A stretch of DNA of 64,000 nucleotides from Pseudomonas mandelii (GCF_024138395.1 NZ_JAMYDU010000003.1:248001-312000); one strand, 5' to 3'; shown: positions 38,404 through 49,212, numbered from the stretch's first letter. Made by a program: numbers and translations. Notes: generated from the letters alone by a model not told the origin.

Positions 38404-40854
38404 TTACTCCAATGCTTTCCAGATATCCGTGGCGTACTCGCGAATGGTCCTGTCGGATGAGAACCAGCCCATCCGCGCGCTGCTCAATACCGCCGAGCGC
38501 CACCACTCTTTGGAGTCGTGCCAATGAGCCTCGACGCGTATCTGAGCGTTCCAGTAAGCGTCGAAATCGGCGCAGACCAGGAAGCGGTCATAGTCCACCA
38601 GCGAATCGATCAGCGTGGTATAGCGGGACAGATCGTCCGGTGAGAACACCCCGCCGCGAATCGCTTGCAACACATCGTTGAGTCGATGGGAAGCGGCAAT
38701 GTCCGGTGCCGCGTTGAACTCATGGTTGGACTTGCGCGCCTCCACTTGCTCGGCGCTAAGGCCGAAGATGAACATGTGTTCGACACCAATGCGCTCGCTC
38801 ATCTCCACGTTGGCCCCATCCAGCGTGCCGATGGTCAGCGCGCCGTTGAGGCCGAACTTCATGTTGCTGGTGCCTGAGGCTTCGAAGCCGGCGGTGGAGA
38901 TCTGTTCCGACAAATCCGCCGCCGGAATGATGCTTTCGGCCAGGCTGACGTTGTAGTTGGGCAAGAACACCACTTTGAGCAAACCACGCACGGTCGGGTC
39001 ATTGTTGACCACCCGGGCGATGTCGTTGGTCAGTTTGATGATCAACTTGGCCTGGTGATAACTGGCCGCCGCTTTGCCAGCGAAGATTTTCACCCGCGGC
39101 ACCCAGTCGATTTCCGGTTCGGCACGAATCGCCTGGTACAGCGCGACGGTGTGCAGCAGGTTGAGCAACTGACGCTTGTATTCGTGGATCCGTTTGACCT
39201 GTACGTCGAACATCGCCGCCGGATTGATCGCGATCCCCAACCGTTCATGAATCAGGTACGCCAGGGCTTTTTTACTGTGCAGCCGCTGCTCGGCGAACTG
39301 TTTACGGAATGCAGGTTTCTCGGCGAATGGTTCCAGCCCTATCAGGCGCTCTTCGGGGTTATCCAGCAGATCCGGGCCGAGGGCGTCGACCATCATCGAG
39401 GTCAGCCCGGGGTTGGCCTGATAGAGCCAGCGGCGGAAGGTGATGCCGTTGGTCTTGTTGTTGATCCGCTCCGGATAGAGTTTATGCAACTCGGAAAACA
39501 CCGTGCTGCGCATCAGCTGCGTGTGCAGGCCGGACACGCCGTTGACGCTATGAGAACCAAGGAATGCCAGGTTGCCCATGCGCACGCGACGACCGTTGTC
39601 CTCCTCGATCAGCGACACTGCACGCAACACGTCGAAATCGTGAACACCCTTGGCCCGCAATGAGTCGATGTGCTGGGCGTTGATCAAATAAATGATCTGC
39701 ATGTGCCGTGGCAGCATCCGCTCCATCAAACCGACCGGCCAGGTTTCCAGCGCCTCCGGCAACAGCGTGTGGTTGGTGTACGACAGCGTGTCGACCGTAA
39801 CTTGCCAAGCCGCATCCCACGCCACGTCATAAACGTCGACCAACTGACGCATCAACTCGGCCACGGCGATCGAGGGGTGAGTATCGTTGAGTTGAATCGC
39901 CGCGTGGTCGCCCAGGGTCAGCACCGAGGTGTGCATGTTGCGATGGCGGCGCAGCAAATCCTGCAGGGACGCGGCAACGAAGAAGTATTCCTGACGCAGG
40001 CGCAGTTCCTGGCCGGCATCGGTGCTGTCCGCCGGGTAGAGCACGCGGGAGATACTTTCGGCCCGGGCCACTTCGGCGACCGCGCCCAAGTGGTCGCCAG
40101 CGTTAAAGCGCTCCAGGTGCAAATCTTCCATGGCCCGGGCACGCCACAATCGCAGCGTGTTGACACTCGCGCCTTGCCAACCGACCACCGGGGTGTCATA
40201 GGCAATGGCCCGCACGGTTTCCGCCGGGGACCAGACTTGCCTGGATTTGCCGTTCTCATCGGTCACGGTTTCGACACTGCCGCCGAAACCGATCGGGTAG
40301 GCGACTTCTGGCCGTTCGAACTCCCACGGGTTACCGAAATCCAGCCAGTGTTCGGTCTGCTCCTGCTGCCAACCGTCAACGATGGCCTGGCGGAACAAAC
40401 CGTGCTCGTAACGAATACCGTAACCATGGCCAGCGATGCCCAGGGTCGACATGCTTTCCAGGAAGCACGCCGCCAGACGCCCGAGGCCTCCGTTGCCCAA
40501 TGCCGCATCGGGCTCCAGCAGACGTATGCGTTCGATGTCGACGCCAAGTTCGGTCATGGCTTCGCGGGCCACATCGAGCAGGCCGAGGTTGCTCAGGCTG
40601 TCGTAGAGCAAGCGGCCGATGAGGAATTCAAGGGAGAGGTAATAAACCCGTTTCTGGCCTTTGCGGTAGATCTGCCGGGTGTGGTCCATCCAGTGCTCGA
40701 CCATGTGATCGCGCGCCGCCAGGGCGATGGCTTCGAACCAGTCGTGGTCGAAGGCGTGATCCGGGTCTTTGCCCACCGCGTAGGTAAGCTTGGTCAAGAC
40801 GGCGTCGCGGAATGCGGCCACCTCTGCTTCGCGAACAAGTGGTTCTTGAGTCAT
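38404..40854 (-). CDS. glgP: Glycogen/maltodextrin phosphorylase
   Basis: Family 35 phosphorylase that releases glucose 1-phosphate from alpha-1,4-glucan. The 816-residue product has LEFLIGRLLYDSLSNLG, DAALGNGGLGRLAACFLES, the pyridoxal phosphate site EASGTSNMKFGLNGALTIGTLDGANVE (spread over about 640-670; the Lys binds the cofactor) and VKRIHEYKRQLLN. The length is typical. It is not next to other glycogen genes here. It runs toward the DUF2339 gene with a family C repeat between. Confidence 0.96.
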   Translation of the reverse strand: MTQEPLVREAEVAAFRDAVLTKLTYAVGKDPDHAFDHDWFEAIALAARDHMVEHWMDHTRQIYRKGQKRVYYLSLEFLIGRLLYDSLSNLGLLDVAREAMTELGVDIERIRLLEPDAALGNGGLGRLAACFLESMSTLGIAGHGYGIRYEHGLFRQAIVDGWQQEQTEHWLDFGNPWEFERPEVAYPIGFGGSVETVTDENGKSRQVWSPAETVRAIAYDTPVVGWQGASVNTLRLWRARAMEDLHLERFNAGDHLGAVAEVARAESISRVLYPADSTDAGQELRLRQEYFFVAASLQDLLRRHRNMHTSVLTLGDHAAIQLNDTHPSIAVAELMRQLVDVYDVAWDAAWQVTVDTLSYTNHTLLPEALETWPVGLMERMLPRHMQIIYLINAQHIDSLRAKGVHDFDVLRAVSLIEEDNGRRVRMGNLAFLGSHSVNGVSGLHTQLMRSTVFSELHKLYPERINNKTNGITFRRWLYQANPGLTSMMVDALGPDLLDNPEERLIGLEPFAEKPAFRKQFAEQRLHSKKALAYLIHERLGIAINPAAMFDVQVKRIHEYKRQLLNLLHTVALYQAIRAEPEIDWVPRVKIFAGKAAASYHQAKLIIKLTNDIARVVNNDPTVRGLLKVVFLPNYNVSLAESIIPAADLSEQISTAGFEASGTSNMKFGLNGALTIGTLDGANVEMSERIGVEHMFIFGLSAEQVEARKSNHEFNAAPDIAASHRLNDVLQAIRGGVFSPDDLSRYTTLIDSLVDYDRFLVCADFDAYWNAQIRVEAHWHDSKEWWRSAVLSSARMGWFSSDRTIREYATDIWKALE

Positions 40855-41110
40855 CGATAGGACCTCGAGCGAGCGTGAAGTTGTCTGAGCCTAGTCGGTC
40901 TGACAGACCATTGAGACTCTGGTTCGGCAGTTTTCCCTGTTAGTGCGAGATAGATCGACATTACGTTGTCGCGTGCCAGAAACAATGCAGGGGCCGTGCC
41001 GGTCACAGGGGTTATTTTGCGCCCAGCGAAAAAATCTGGCGAAAGGTTGTTCAAAAATCCACCAGTCCCGGTATGATCCCGCGCCCTGATGCACACGCTG
41101 GTAACAACCG

Positions 41111-41554
41111 ATGATGAAGCCCAACCTGATCGCCGCCGCGGAGATTGATCGCCTCGATACCTGGGCCAAGTACTCTGCCCCGATGTGCGGTTCCTGCGTG
41201 TCCAGCTGCTGCACCTTGCCGGTCGAGGTCAAGATCAAGGATCTGATCCGTATCGGCATCGTCGATGAGTTCGAGCGTGGCGATCCGCCGAAGAACATCG
41301 CCAAGCGTTTGCAGAAGGAAGGGATCGTCGAGCGCTACAACCAGAAGTCCGAGATCTTCACCCTTCAGCGCATGAGCAACAACGATTGCCTGTACCTGGA
41401 TCGCAAGAGCCGTCTGTGCACTATTTATGATAAGCGCCCGGATACCTGCCGCAACCACCCGAAGATCGGACCGCGGCCGGGGTACTGCGCGTACAAGCCC
41501 AAAGAAGTGGTGCGCGAGAGCAGCAATAGCCGTCGCACTCTGGAAAAATTTTAA
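41111..41554 (+). CDS. YkgJ-family cysteine cluster protein
   Basis: A 147-residue soluble protein with a cysteine pattern typical of the YkgJ (CxxCCxxP-like, Fe-S or zinc) family: CGSCVSSCC near residues 26-34, CLYLDRKSRLCTIYDKRPDTC around 96-116, and a final GYC. These would bind a metal or cluster. A start one codon later (ATGATG) is equally possible. The function is unknown. It is divergent from glgP and convergent with typA. Confidence 0.85.
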   Translation: MMKPNLIAAAEIDRLDTWAKYSAPMCGSCVSSCCTLPVEVKIKDLIRIGIVDEFERGDPPKNIAKRLQKEGIVERYNQKSEIFTLQRMSNNDCLYLDRKSRLCTIYDKRPDTCRNHPKIGPRPGYCAYKPKEVVRESSNSRRTLEKF

Positions 41555-41570
41555 AGACGCCTCAATCCCC

Positions 41571-41716
41571 GTAGCAGCTGTCGAGCCCTAGCGAGGCTGC
41601 GTTCGGCTGCAGAGCAGCCGCAGTCCGGGGAATAAGGTCGAAATGATGCACCGCAGCGTTTGATTTCACGACTGCTGCGCAGCCGAACGCAGCCTCGCAG
41701 GCTCGGCAGCTGCTAC
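41571..41716. repeat. Long palindromic repeat, family B
   Basis: Arms beginning GTAGCAGCTGTCGAGCCCTA at 41571 and ending GGCTCGGCAGCTGCTAC at 41716. The inverted match covers about 45 bases with several mismatches, unlike the perfect copy at 1588. Confidence 0.8.
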
Positions 41717-41728
41717 AGCCAGACAAAC

Positions 41729-41766
41729 AAAAACGCCCCCGACCTTGCGGTCGGGGGCGTTTCTTT
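41729..41766. terminator. Bidirectional terminator between the YkgJ-type gene and typA
   Basis: ACGCCCCCGACC-TTGC-GGTCGGGGGCGT is a perfect 12-base-arm hairpin, with A-run on the left and T-rich tail on the right, between convergent genes. It suits both directions. Confidence 0.88.
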
Positions 41767-41787
41767 AAGCGCTAACTAAGTCGAAAC

Positions 41788-43608
41788 TCAGTTACCAGCT
41801 TTCTTGGCAGCGCGGGTACGCTCGCTTTCGCCCAGGATCTTCTTGCGAAGACGGATGGACTTAGGAGTGACTTCGCACAATTCGTCTTCTTGAACGAATT
41901 CCAGAGCCTGCTCCAGAGTGAAGCGGATAGGCGGAACCAGAGCGATGGTTTCGTCTTTACCCGAAGCACGCATGTTGTCGAGCTTCTTGCCTTTGGTTGG
42001 GTTGACGCCCAGGTCGTTGTCGCGGCTGTTGATGCCGACGATTTGACCTTCGTACACGTCTTCACCGTGACCCAGGAACAGTTTGCCGCGAGCTTGCAGG
42101 GTTTCCAGCGAGTAAGTCAGAGCCTTACCGGTAGCAACCGAAACCAGCACGCCGTTCTGACGGCCGGACATGTCGCCGGACTTCATCACGTCGTAACGGT
42201 CGAAGATCGAGGTCAGGATGCCTGCACCGGAGGTCAGGGTCAGGAACTCGTTACGGAAACCGATCAAGCCACGAGCGGGGATGTTGTACTCAAGGCGCAC
42301 ACGGCCCTTGCCATCCGGAACCATGTTGGTCAGGTCGCCTTTACGGATACCGATCTGTTCCATGATCGAACCTTGCGATTCTTCTGGCAGGTCGATGGTC
42401 ACGTTTTCGTACGGTTCGTGCTTGACGCCGTCAACCATGCGGATGATTACTTCCGGACGACCAACACCCATTTCGAAGCCTTCGCGACGCATGGTTTCGA
42501 TCAGTACCGAGAGGTGCAGCTCACCACGGCCGGAGACTTTGAACTTGTCGGCGGTGTCGCCTTCTTCGACGCGCAGAGCAACGTTGTAGAGCAGTTCTTT
42601 GTCCAGACGTTCCTTGATGTTACGGCTGGTGACGAACTTGCCTTCTTTACCGCAGAAAGGCGAGTCGTTTACCTGGAAGGTCATGGAAACGGTTGGCTCG
42701 TCAACGGTCAGCGGCTTCATCGCTTCGACGTTCAGTGGGTCGCACAGAGTGTCGGAGATGAACAACTGGTCGAAGCCGCTGATGCAGACGATGTCGCCGG
42801 CAGCTGCTTCTTCAACGTCGATGCGGTGCAAGCCGTGGTGACCCATCAGCTTCAGGATACGACCGTTACGCTTCTTGCCGTCGGCGTCGATAGCGACAAC
42901 CGGAGTGTTCGGCTTGATGCGACCACGAGCGATACGGCCTACGCCGATAACACCCAGGAAGCTGTTGTAGTCCAGAGCGGAGATTTGCATCTGGAACGGA
43001 CCGTCACGGTCGACTTTCGGCGCAGGTACGTTGTCGACGATCGACTGGTACAGCGGAGTCATGTCTTCAGCCATGTCGGTGTGTTCCAGACCGGCAATGC
43101 CGTTCAGGGCCGAGGCGTAGACGACTTTGAAGTCCAGCTGTTCTTCGGTGGCACCGAGGTTGTCGAACAGGTCGAAGATCTGATCCAGAACCCAGTCCGG
43201 ACGCGCGCCTGGACGGTCAACCTTGTTGATCACCACGATTGGACGCAGGCCGGCTTCGAAAGCCTTCTTGGTCACGAAACGGGTTTGCGGCATAGGGCCG
43301 TCTTGAGCGTCAACCAGCAGCAGAACGGAGTCAACCATCGACATTACGCGTTCAACTTCGCCGCCGAAGTCGGCGTGGCCCGGGGTGTCCACGATGTTGA
43401 TGTGGTAGCCGTTCCAGTTGATGGCGGTGTTTTTCGCCAGAATGGTAATACCGCGCTCTTTCTCCTGGTCGTTGGAGTCCATCACGCGCTCGTCGTTGAG
43501 CTCGTTGCGCTCCAGGGTGCCGGATTGACGCAAGAGTTTGTCTACCAGGGTGGTTTTACCATGGTCAACGTGAGCAATGATGGCGATGTTGCGTAGATTT
43601 TCGATCAC
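41788..43608 (-). CDS. typA: Ribosome-associated GTPase TypA/BipA
   Basis: A 606-residue translational GTPase that binds ribosomes and helps 50S assembly and growth under stress. G1 is [15 protein letters not shown] (around 11-25), G3 is [16 protein letters not shown]4 is [14 protein letters not shown]-like domains follow, and then the BipA-specific C-terminal domain, ending KKAGN. The length is as expected. Confidence 0.97.
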   Translation of the reverse strand: MIENLRNIAIIAHVDHGKTTLVDKLLRQSGTLERNELNDERVMDSNDQEKERGITILAKNTAINWNGYHINIVDTPGHADFGGEVERVMSMVDSVLLLVDAQDGPMPQTRFVTKKAFEAGLRPIVVINKVDRPGARPDWVLDQIFDLFDNLGATEEQLDFKVVYASALNGIAGLEHTDMAEDMTPLYQSIVDNVPAPKVDRDGPFQMQISALDYNSFLGVIGVGRIARGRIKPNTPVVAIDADGKKRNGRILKLMGHHGLHRIDVEEAAAGDIVCISGFDQLFISDTLCDPLNVEAMKPLTVDEPTVSMTFQVNDSPFCGKEGKFVTSRNIKERLDKELLYNVALRVEEGDTADKFKVSGRGELHLSVLIETMRREGFEMGVGRPEVIIRMVDGVKHEPYENVTIDLPEESQGSIMEQIGIRKGDLTNMVPDGKGRVRLEYNIPARGLIGFRNEFLTLTSGAGILTSIFDRYDVMKSGDMSGRQNGVLVSVATGKALTYSLETLQARGKLFLGHGEDVYEGQIVGINSRDNDLGVNPTKGKKLDNMRASGKDETIALVPPIRFTLEQALEFVQEDELCEVTPKSIRLRKKILGESERTRAAKKAGN

Positions 43609-43747
43609 TTGTGTATCTCGATCAGAGGATTCGGTGTGCTGACAAGTCTTGGCAGCGATTTACAGTAGAGTCAGGCCTTGCCGTTACAGCTTGACGGCGG
43701 CGTCGGGGGGCCGGTGACGCAGGCCACAGGCAAACAGCCCCGGGCAC

Positions 43748-45202
43748 TTAGCTCGGTCGATAAACGCGCACATTGGCATGCCCCTCACTGAGCAAATGGT
43801 GGGCATGCAGGCGACTCATCACGCCTTTGTCGCAATACAACAGGTACTGGCGAGTAGGGTCCAGTTCCTTGAAACGAGCGTTCAATGCATAAAACGGCAT
43901 TGTCTGCACCTCAATGCCAGCGAGTTCCAGCGGCTCGTCTTCAGCGGCATCCGGGTGACGGATGTCGATGATGATCTGGCCCGCCAGTGCTTCGCTGACT
44001 TCTTCGATCTGCAAATCCTGGCCCAATTCGTCGATCACGCGATCGATCGGCACCAGTTTGGCGTTCTCGAGCGCACGCTCGAGCACCGCCATGTCGAATT
44101 CTTTCTCTTCATGCTCCACGCGTGGACGCTTGGCGTGGGTCTTTGGGTTCACCGAGATGACCCCGCAGTATTCCGGCATGTGCTTGGCGAAATCGGCAGT
44201 GCCGATTTCGTTGGCCAGGTCGATGATGTCCTGCTTGTGACTGGCGATCAGCGGGCGCAAGACCAGCTTGTCAGTCACGCAGTCGATCACGGACAGGTTC
44301 GGCAACGTCTGGCTCGACACCTGGGAAATCGCTTCGCCGGTGACCAGCGCTTCGATCTCCAGCCGATCGGCAATACGGGAAGCAGCGCGCAACATCATAC
44401 GCTTCAAAACTACACCCATATGACTGTTATCGACTTTCCCGAGAATTTCTCCCAGTACTTCCTCGAACGGCACACTGACAAATAACACGCGTTGGGAGCT
44501 GCCGTACTTCTTCCAGATGAAGTGCGCGACTTCCATGACGCCCAGTTCGTGGGCACGTCCGCCCAGATTGAAGAAGCAGAAATGGCTCATCAACCCGCGG
44601 CGCATGATCTGGTAGGCGGCGACGGTGGAATCGAAGCCACCGGACATCAGTACAAGCGTCTGCTCCAGAGCACCCAGCGGATAACCGCCGATGCTGTTGT
44701 GCTGGCTGTGGATCACGAACAACCGTTTGTCGCGAATTTCGATGCGAACTTCGATTTCAGGCTCTTTGAGCGAGATTCCGGCGGCGCCGCACTGACGACG
44801 CAGTTGGCTGCCGACGTATTTCTCGACGTCCATGGAGCTGAATTCGTGCTTCCCGGCACGCTTGCAGCGCACCGAAAAAATCTTCCCGGCCAGGGCATCA
44901 CCGAAATGCTGTTTGCACTTGGCGACGATGTCGTCGAAGTCGCCCAACGGGTATTCATCGACCTGCAGGAAATGCGCGATGCCCGGCATGCAGCTCAGGC
45001 GCTCGGTCATCTCCTTCAGGGCTTTCGGCTCGCTGACGCGGGTTTCCAGCTCGAGATTGTCCCACACACCATTCACCACCACAGCCGGATCCAGATCGCG
45101 GAGCACGGTACGGATGTTTTTGGCCAACTGGCGGATGAAACGCATCCGTACCGGGCGGCTCTTGATGGTGATCTCGGGGAAGACTTTTACGATTAGTTTC
45201 AT
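43748..45202 (-). CDS. thiI: tRNA 4-thiouridine synthetase ThiI
   Basis: ThiI makes 4-thiouridine at position 8 of tRNA and supplies sulfur for thiamine in many gammaproteobacteria. The 484-residue product starts at ATG 45202 ([22 protein letters not shown]); an upstream start at 45265 adds unrelated residues. It has a THUMP domain (about 60-165), the PP-loop [13 protein letters not shown], and a C-terminal rhodanese domain with the active Cys in [11 protein letters not shown]. It is divergent from glnA. Confidence 0.96.
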   Translation of the reverse strand: MKLIVKVFPEITIKSRPVRMRFIRQLAKNIRTVLRDLDPAVVVNGVWDNLELETRVSEPKALKEMTERLSCMPGIAHFLQVDEYPLGDFDDIVAKCKQHFGDALAGKIFSVRCKRAGKHEFSSMDVEKYVGSQLRRQCGAAGISLKEPEIEVRIEIRDKRLFVIHSQHNSIGGYPLGALEQTLVLMSGGFDSTVAAYQIMRRGLMSHFCFFNLGGRAHELGVMEVAHFIWKKYGSSQRVLFVSVPFEEVLGEILGKVDNSHMGVVLKRMMLRAASRIADRLEIEALVTGEAISQVSSQTLPNLSVIDCVTDKLVLRPLIASHKQDIIDLANEIGTADFAKHMPEYCGVISVNPKTHAKRPRVEHEEKEFDMAVLERALENAKLVPIDRVIDELGQDLQIEEVSEALAGQIIIDIRHPDAAEDEPLELAGIEVQTMPFYALNARFKELDPTRQYLLYCDKGVMSRLHAHHLLSEGHANVRVYRPS

Positions 45203-45532
45203 GAAAACAGCGCGCGCTGGGCCAGCCGAAAAAGGGGGGCGCGGATTATAGCGGAAATTGCTCAAGGTTTAACCAGTTAATGTGCAGAAGGTTTTACGCG
45301 CACCAAAACAGGTCATTTATGGATTTCAACGCTACATTACAGGGCGAGGTTTGGCGCTTTTCGAGGCTTTGCACCTTTATAAGCGTGATATTGGGGCAAA
45401 AAACCCATGGTGGGGCACTGGCATGCAATTTGCTCCCTTGTGAGGCAGGTTGCCTTGGCAGAGTATTCGCGCCGGCATCACCCACATTCTAAGGGCATCC
45501 ACTACTAAGCCCGAAGCCACCCGGAGGACACT
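45203..45532. other. thiI-glnA regulatory region
   Basis: About 330 bases between divergent genes. It holds the glnA sigma-54 promoter at 45419-45434. TGCACC- and GCGCACCA-like half-sites near 45298 and 45370 may belong to NtrC sites, but no complete GCAC-7-GTGC pair was found. A second promoter for thiI is expected but not recognised. Confidence 0.5.
45419..45434 (+). promoter_or_regulatory. Sigma-54 promoter of glnA
   Basis: TGGCATGCAATTTGCT matches TGGCACG-4-TTGCW at all key positions: GG at -24, GC at -12, correct spacing. The predicted transcript starts near 45445, giving a leader of about 88 bases to the glnA ATG. NtrC control of glnA is the classical case. Confidence 0.85.
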
Positions 45533-46939
45533 ATGTCGAAGTCGGTTCAACTCATCAAAGATCATGACGTCAAGTGGATTGATCTGCGCTTCACGGACAC
45601 CAAAGGCACTCAGCACCACGTGACCATGCCGGCTCGCGATGGGCTGGATGAAGCTTTCTTCGAAGAAGGCAAAATGTTCGACGGTTCCTCCATCGCTGGC
45701 TGGAAAGGCATCGAAGCTTCCGACATGATCCTGATGCCGGACGACAGCACTGCCGTTCTCGACCCGTTCACCGAAGAGCCGACCCTGATCCTGGTTTGCG
45801 ACGTGATCGAGCCTTCGACCATGCAAGGCTACGACCGTGACCCACGCGCGATCGCCAAGCGTGCCGAGGAATACCTGAAGTCGACCGGTATCGGCGACAC
45901 CGTATTCGTGGGTCCAGAGCCTGAATTCTTCATCTTCGACGAAGTGAAGTTCAAGTCCGACATCTCCGGTTCGATGTTCAAAATCTTCTCCGAACAAGGT
46001 TCGTGGATGTCCGACCAGGACGTGGAAGGCGGCAACAAAGGCCACCGTCCAGGCGTCAAAGGCGGCTACTTCCCGGTTCCGCCGTTCGACCACGACCACG
46101 AAATCCGTACCTCCATGTGCAACGCCATGGAAGAAATGGGCCTGGTCATCGAAGTTCACCACCACGAAGTGGCGACTGCCGGTCAGAACGAAATCGGCGT
46201 GAAGTTCAACACCCTGGTTGCCAAGGCTGACGAAGTTCAAACCCTGAAGTACTGCGTACACAACGTTGCTGACGCATATGGCCGCACCGCGACCTTCATG
46301 CCTAAGCCTCTGTACGGCGACAACGGTTCGGGCATGCACGTTCACCTGTCCATCGCCAAAGATGGCAAGAACACCTTCGCTGGCGAAGGCTATGCCGGCC
46401 TGTCCGATACCGCCCTGTACTTCATCGGCGGCATCATCAAGCACGGTAAGGCGCTGAACGGCTTCACCAACCCGTCGACCAACTCCTACAAGCGTCTGGT
46501 CCCAGGTTTCGAAGCTCCAGTGATGCTGGCTTACTCGGCTCGTAACCGTTCGGCTTCGATCCGTATTCCTTACGTGTCCAGCCCTCGCGCTCGCCGTATC
46601 GAAGCTCGCTTCCCGGATCCGGCAGCTAACCCGTACCTGGGCTTCGCTGCACTGTTGATGGCTGGCCTGGACGGCATCCAGAACAAGATCCACCCTGGCG
46701 ACGCAGCTGACAAAAACCTGTACGACCTGCCGCCTGAAGAGGCGAAAGAGATCCCACAAGTTTGCGGCAGCCTGAAAGAAGCCCTGGAAGAGCTGGACAA
46801 AGGTCGTGCGTTCCTGACCAAAGGCGGCGTTTTCAGCGACGACTTCATCGACGCTTACATCGCCCTGAAAAGCGAAGAAGAAATCAAGGTTCGTACCTTC
46901 GTACACCCACTGGAATATGAGCTGTACTACAGCTGCTGA
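45533..46939 (+). CDS. glnA: Glutamine synthetase, type I
   Basis: GlnA makes glutamine from glutamate, ammonia and ATP and is the main ammonia-assimilating enzyme. The 468-residue product has the family motifs [23 protein letters not shown] metal site residues, the ATP-site motif [14 protein letters not shown], and the adenylylation-site Tyr in NLYDLPPEE near residue 397, showing that activity is regulated by GlnE. RBS GGAGG is 8 bases upstream. A terminator follows. Confidence 0.98.
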   Translation: MSKSVQLIKDHDVKWIDLRFTDTKGTQHHVTMPARDGLDEAFFEEGKMFDGSSIAGWKGIEASDMILMPDDSTAVLDPFTEEPTLILVCDVIEPSTMQGYDRDPRAIAKRAEEYLKSTGIGDTVFVGPEPEFFIFDEVKFKSDISGSMFKIFSEQGSWMSDQDVEGGNKGHRPGVKGGYFPVPPFDHDHEIRTSMCNAMEEMGLVIEVHHHEVATAGQNEIGVKFNTLVAKADEVQTLKYCVHNVADAYGRTATFMPKPLYGDNGSGMHVHLSIAKDGKNTFAGEGYAGLSDTALYFIGGIIKHGKALNGFTNPSTNSYKRLVPGFEAPVMLAYSARNRSASIRIPYVSSPRARRIEARFPDPAANPYLGFAALLMAGLDGIQNKIHPGDAADKNLYDLPPEEAKEIPQVCGSLKEALEELDKGRAFLTKGGVFSDDFIDAYIALKSEEEIKVRTFVHPLEYELYYSC

Positions 46940-46973
46940 TCCGGTAGCGCCGCGCTACGCGGCGTGACAAAAG

Positions 46974-47000
46974 AGAGGCCTCCTTCGGGAGGCCTTTTTT
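46974..47000 (+). terminator. Terminator of glnA
   Basis: AGGCCTCC-TTC-GGGAGGCCT followed by six T (46995-47000), 35 bases after the glnA stop. Confidence 0.9.
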
Positions 47001-47073
47001 ATGGGCGACTGTCTGTCATCAGATGCCCGGTTGCGTGCATCATGGCCTTCATCCGATAAAGCCGAGATGCCCC

Positions 47074-47622
47074 ATGCGCCTACGCCCATGCCTTGCCCTG
47101 CTCACAGCCCTGCTGACCAACAGCGCTTTTGCCAGCCCGGCACCTGCCGCCCTCGCCCCGCTGCTTGGCACCATCGAAGAACGCCTGGCAATTGCCGATC
47201 AGGTCGCGCTGAGCAAATGGGACAGCGGCAAACCGGTCGAAGACCGTCAGCGCGAGCGCGAAGTCATTGCTGGCGCTGTCGCCCTGGCACCCGCCTATAA
47301 ACTGAGCAACGAAGCCGTCGAACAATTTTTCTCGGCGCAGATCGAGGCCAACAAACTGGTGCAATACGCGCACCTGTCTGACTGGCATGCGCAAGGCAAG
47401 GCGCCCAACGATCCTCGCCCCGATCTCGTCGGGCAGATCCGCCCACAACTTGATCAGTTACAAAAACGCCTGCTGCAACAACTGGCCGATTTCAGCCCTT
47501 ATCGCAACGACCCGCAGTGCCCGTCCTGGCTGGCCAAGGCCAATAAAACCGGTGACCATGCGCCATTGCGCGAGCTTGCCCAGGTACGCGCCAGCGCCGA
47601 GTTGTGCAGCGCCAGCCGTTGA
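47074..47622 (+). CDS. Secreted chorismate mutase (AroQ gamma type)
   Basis: A 182-residue product beginning MRLRPCLALLTALL with a signal peptide ending near ...NSAFA. The mature all-helical part with ERLAIADQVALSKWDSGKPVEDRQREREVIAGA and FFSAQIEANKLVQYA matches periplasmic chorismate mutases, which turn chorismate into prephenate outside the cytoplasm. The Arg/Lys, Asp and Gln residues of the active site fit (ERLAIAD, KWDSGKPVED). Two Cys near the end may form a disulfide. The physiological role of the exported enzyme is not clear. Upstream starts only read into the glnA terminator region. Confidence 0.88.
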   Translation: MRLRPCLALLTALLTNSAFASPAPAALAPLLGTIEERLAIADQVALSKWDSGKPVEDRQREREVIAGAVALAPAYKLSNEAVEQFFSAQIEANKLVQYAHLSDWHAQGKAPNDPRPDLVGQIRPQLDQLQKRLLQQLADFSPYRNDPQCPSWLAKANKTGDHAPLRELAQVRASAELCSASR

Positions 47623-47723
47623 GCCGACCTGCCGATATGCGCTGAAGTGCTCTATGCTCAGCGCTTAGTCGCCATGAACGGAACAGGGCCGGACACTTGC
47701 CCGACGGCCAATGGAAGCCTGCA

Positions 47724-48239
47724 ATGCGCTCATTGTTGTTATGCCTGCTTGTGCTGATCGCCCTGCCCGCCGCCGCGCAGATCTACAAGTACACCGACGC
47801 CAACGGCAACACCGCCTACAGCAATCAACCACCCGATGGCGTAAAGGCTCAGCCGGTGGAGCTGCCACCGCTCAACAGCGTCGAGATTCAACCGCCGCGC
47901 GAGCCTGTAGCGCCTGCGCAATCCAGTAGCCGTGAACAGCCCAACAGCGCCTATCAAGTGCTGGAGCTGACCGGGCTGCCCACCGAAGAAGCCTTGCGCG
48001 CCAACAACGGCACGTTCACGGTTGGCGTATTGATCCAGCCGCGCCTGCAAGGCTCTCATCGATTGCGGCTGTTACTGGACGATCAACCCTACGGTCAATT
48101 GAGCAACGTCCCGATTCTGCAACTGGTGAACATCGACCGTGGCAAACATCGCCTCGCAGTTCAGGTGATCGATGGGCAAAACGTCGTGCAGCAGAGCCCC
48201 ACCGTGACTTTCACCGTGCAACGGGTGCATAAGCCTTGA
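47724..48239 (+). CDS. DUF4124 envelope protein, first paralogue
   Basis: A 171-residue product with signal MRSLLLCLLVLIALPAAAQ. The DUF4124 motif IYKYTDANGNTAYSNQPP follows immediately. The second half, with RLRLLLDDQPYG and LVNIDRGKHRLAVQVID, looks like an immunoglobulin-like domain. Function unknown. Its stop overlaps the TTG start of the second paralogue. It lies between glnA/chorismate mutase and ntrB, a place where pseudomonads keep such a pair. Confidence 0.85.
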   Translation: MRSLLLCLLVLIALPAAAQIYKYTDANGNTAYSNQPPDGVKAQPVELPPLNSVEIQPPREPVAPAQSSSREQPNSAYQVLELTGLPTEEALRANNGTFTVGVLIQPRLQGSHRLRLLLDDQPYGQLSNVPILQLVNIDRGKHRLAVQVIDGQNVVQQSPTVTFTVQRVHKP

Positions 48240-48841
48240 GGTTCTGGCTGTTGGTCGCGTGCCTGATCAGCCTGCCGGCAATGGCCGAGGTTTTCACCTA
48301 CATCGACGCCCAGGGCAATCGGGTCTTCACTGATCAGCCGGGCACCCGTAATGCCAAGCGTGTACCACTGGCGACCAGCAATCGAATGTCGGCCAACCCG
48401 AGCGGCGCCGCACCAATGACAGCCACGAAAACCAAACCACTGTTTCATTACGACATGCTTCGTGTGCTGGTGCCGGACCCGGATGCCACGATCCGTAGCA
48501 CTGCCGGTGAATTGATCGTCAGCGTTACCAGCGAACCCGGCTTGCAACAGGGTCATCGCTATCGTCTGCTGCTGGATGGCCAACCCACCGCCGAGCCTGG
48601 CCCGAGTCCGGTGTTCGCCCTGAGCAACATCGACCGCGGAAGCCATCACCTGTCGGTGGAAATCCTCGACGAACAGGGCCGTACCGTCGAACGCACGGCC
48701 AATCAACCGTTCCACATGCAGCGCATTTCCCTCGCGCAGAAGCGTCAGGTCAAACCCTGCATCCTCACCGACTACGGCCAACGACCGGAATGCCCCCTCA
48801 AAGACAAACCCGAAGAAGAACAAAGCTTCTTCTGGCGCTGA
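48236..48841 (+). CDS. DUF4124 envelope protein, second paralogue
   Basis: A 201-residue product starting at TTG (48236), the only start consistent with a complete signal peptide (MRFWLLVACLISLPAMAEV) and overlapping the stop of the first paralogue in TTGA. It repeats the plan of its neighbour: VFTYIDAQGNRVFTDQPG, then YRLLLDGQPT and LSNIDRGSHHLSVEILD. This marks a tandem duplication. It has an extra C-terminal tail with two Cys. Function unknown. Confidence 0.85.
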   Translation: MRFWLLVACLISLPAMAEVFTYIDAQGNRVFTDQPGTRNAKRVPLATSNRMSANPSGAAPMTATKTKPLFHYDMLRVLVPDPDATIRSTAGELIVSVTSEPGLQQGHRYRLLLDGQPTAEPGPSPVFALSNIDRGSHHLSVEILDEQGRTVERTANQPFHMQRISLAQKRQVKPCILTDYGQRPECPLKDKPEEEQSFFWR

Positions 48842-48875
48842 TGCCGGTCAGTTAAGCAATCTCAGCCGAGCTCTT

Positions 48876-49021
48876 TGTAGCAGCTGCCGAGCCCGCGAGG
48901 CTGCGTTCGGCTGCGCAGCAGTCGTAAAATCAGAAACTGCGGTGCGTCAGGCAGACCGCATTAGCCGGATTCACGACTGCTTCGCAGCCGAACGCAGCCT
49001 CGCAGGCTCGGCAGCTGCTAC
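48876..49021. repeat. Long palindromic repeat, family B
   Basis: Arms beginning GTAGCAGCTGCCGAGCCCGC (48877 on) and ending GGCTCGGCAGCTGCTAC at 49021; the inverted match is about 45 bases with a few mismatches. It follows the second DUF4124 gene. Confidence 0.85.
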
Positions 49022-49070
49022 GGGCTGACCTTACCTCCCCTGCGCGTCTTTTTACTTCGTTCAGGTTTGC

Positions 49071-49085
49071 GCACTATATTGGTGC
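49071..49085. promoter_or_regulatory. NtrC binding site upstream of ntrB
   Basis: GCAC-TATATTG-GTGC fits the NtrC consensus of GCAC and GTGC seven bases apart. It lies about 155 bases before the predicted sigma-54 start, a usual enhancer distance. Confidence 0.75.
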
Positions 49086-49212
49086 AATAGAGTGCACAGT
49101 ACTCACATCCCAGCCCATTTTGGTTCGAAAGTACCCGCGAAAGCTGGCAGAACGCTACGCAAACGAGCGTCAAACGCCTGTTTCAGGCTCTAAACGCTTC
49201 TTTTCGGAGCCT

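Noticed and set aside
41890..43596. 568-codon frame opposite typA
   Set aside because: Shadow of the typA coding sequence; typA motifs are complete on the minus strand.
45298..45380. Complete NtrC palindrome upstream of glnA
   Set aside because: GCACC-like half-sites are present, but their partners are at wrong distances, so only half-sites are reported.
45377..46906. 509-codon frame opposite glnA
   Set aside because: Shadow of glnA in a strongly codon-biased gene.
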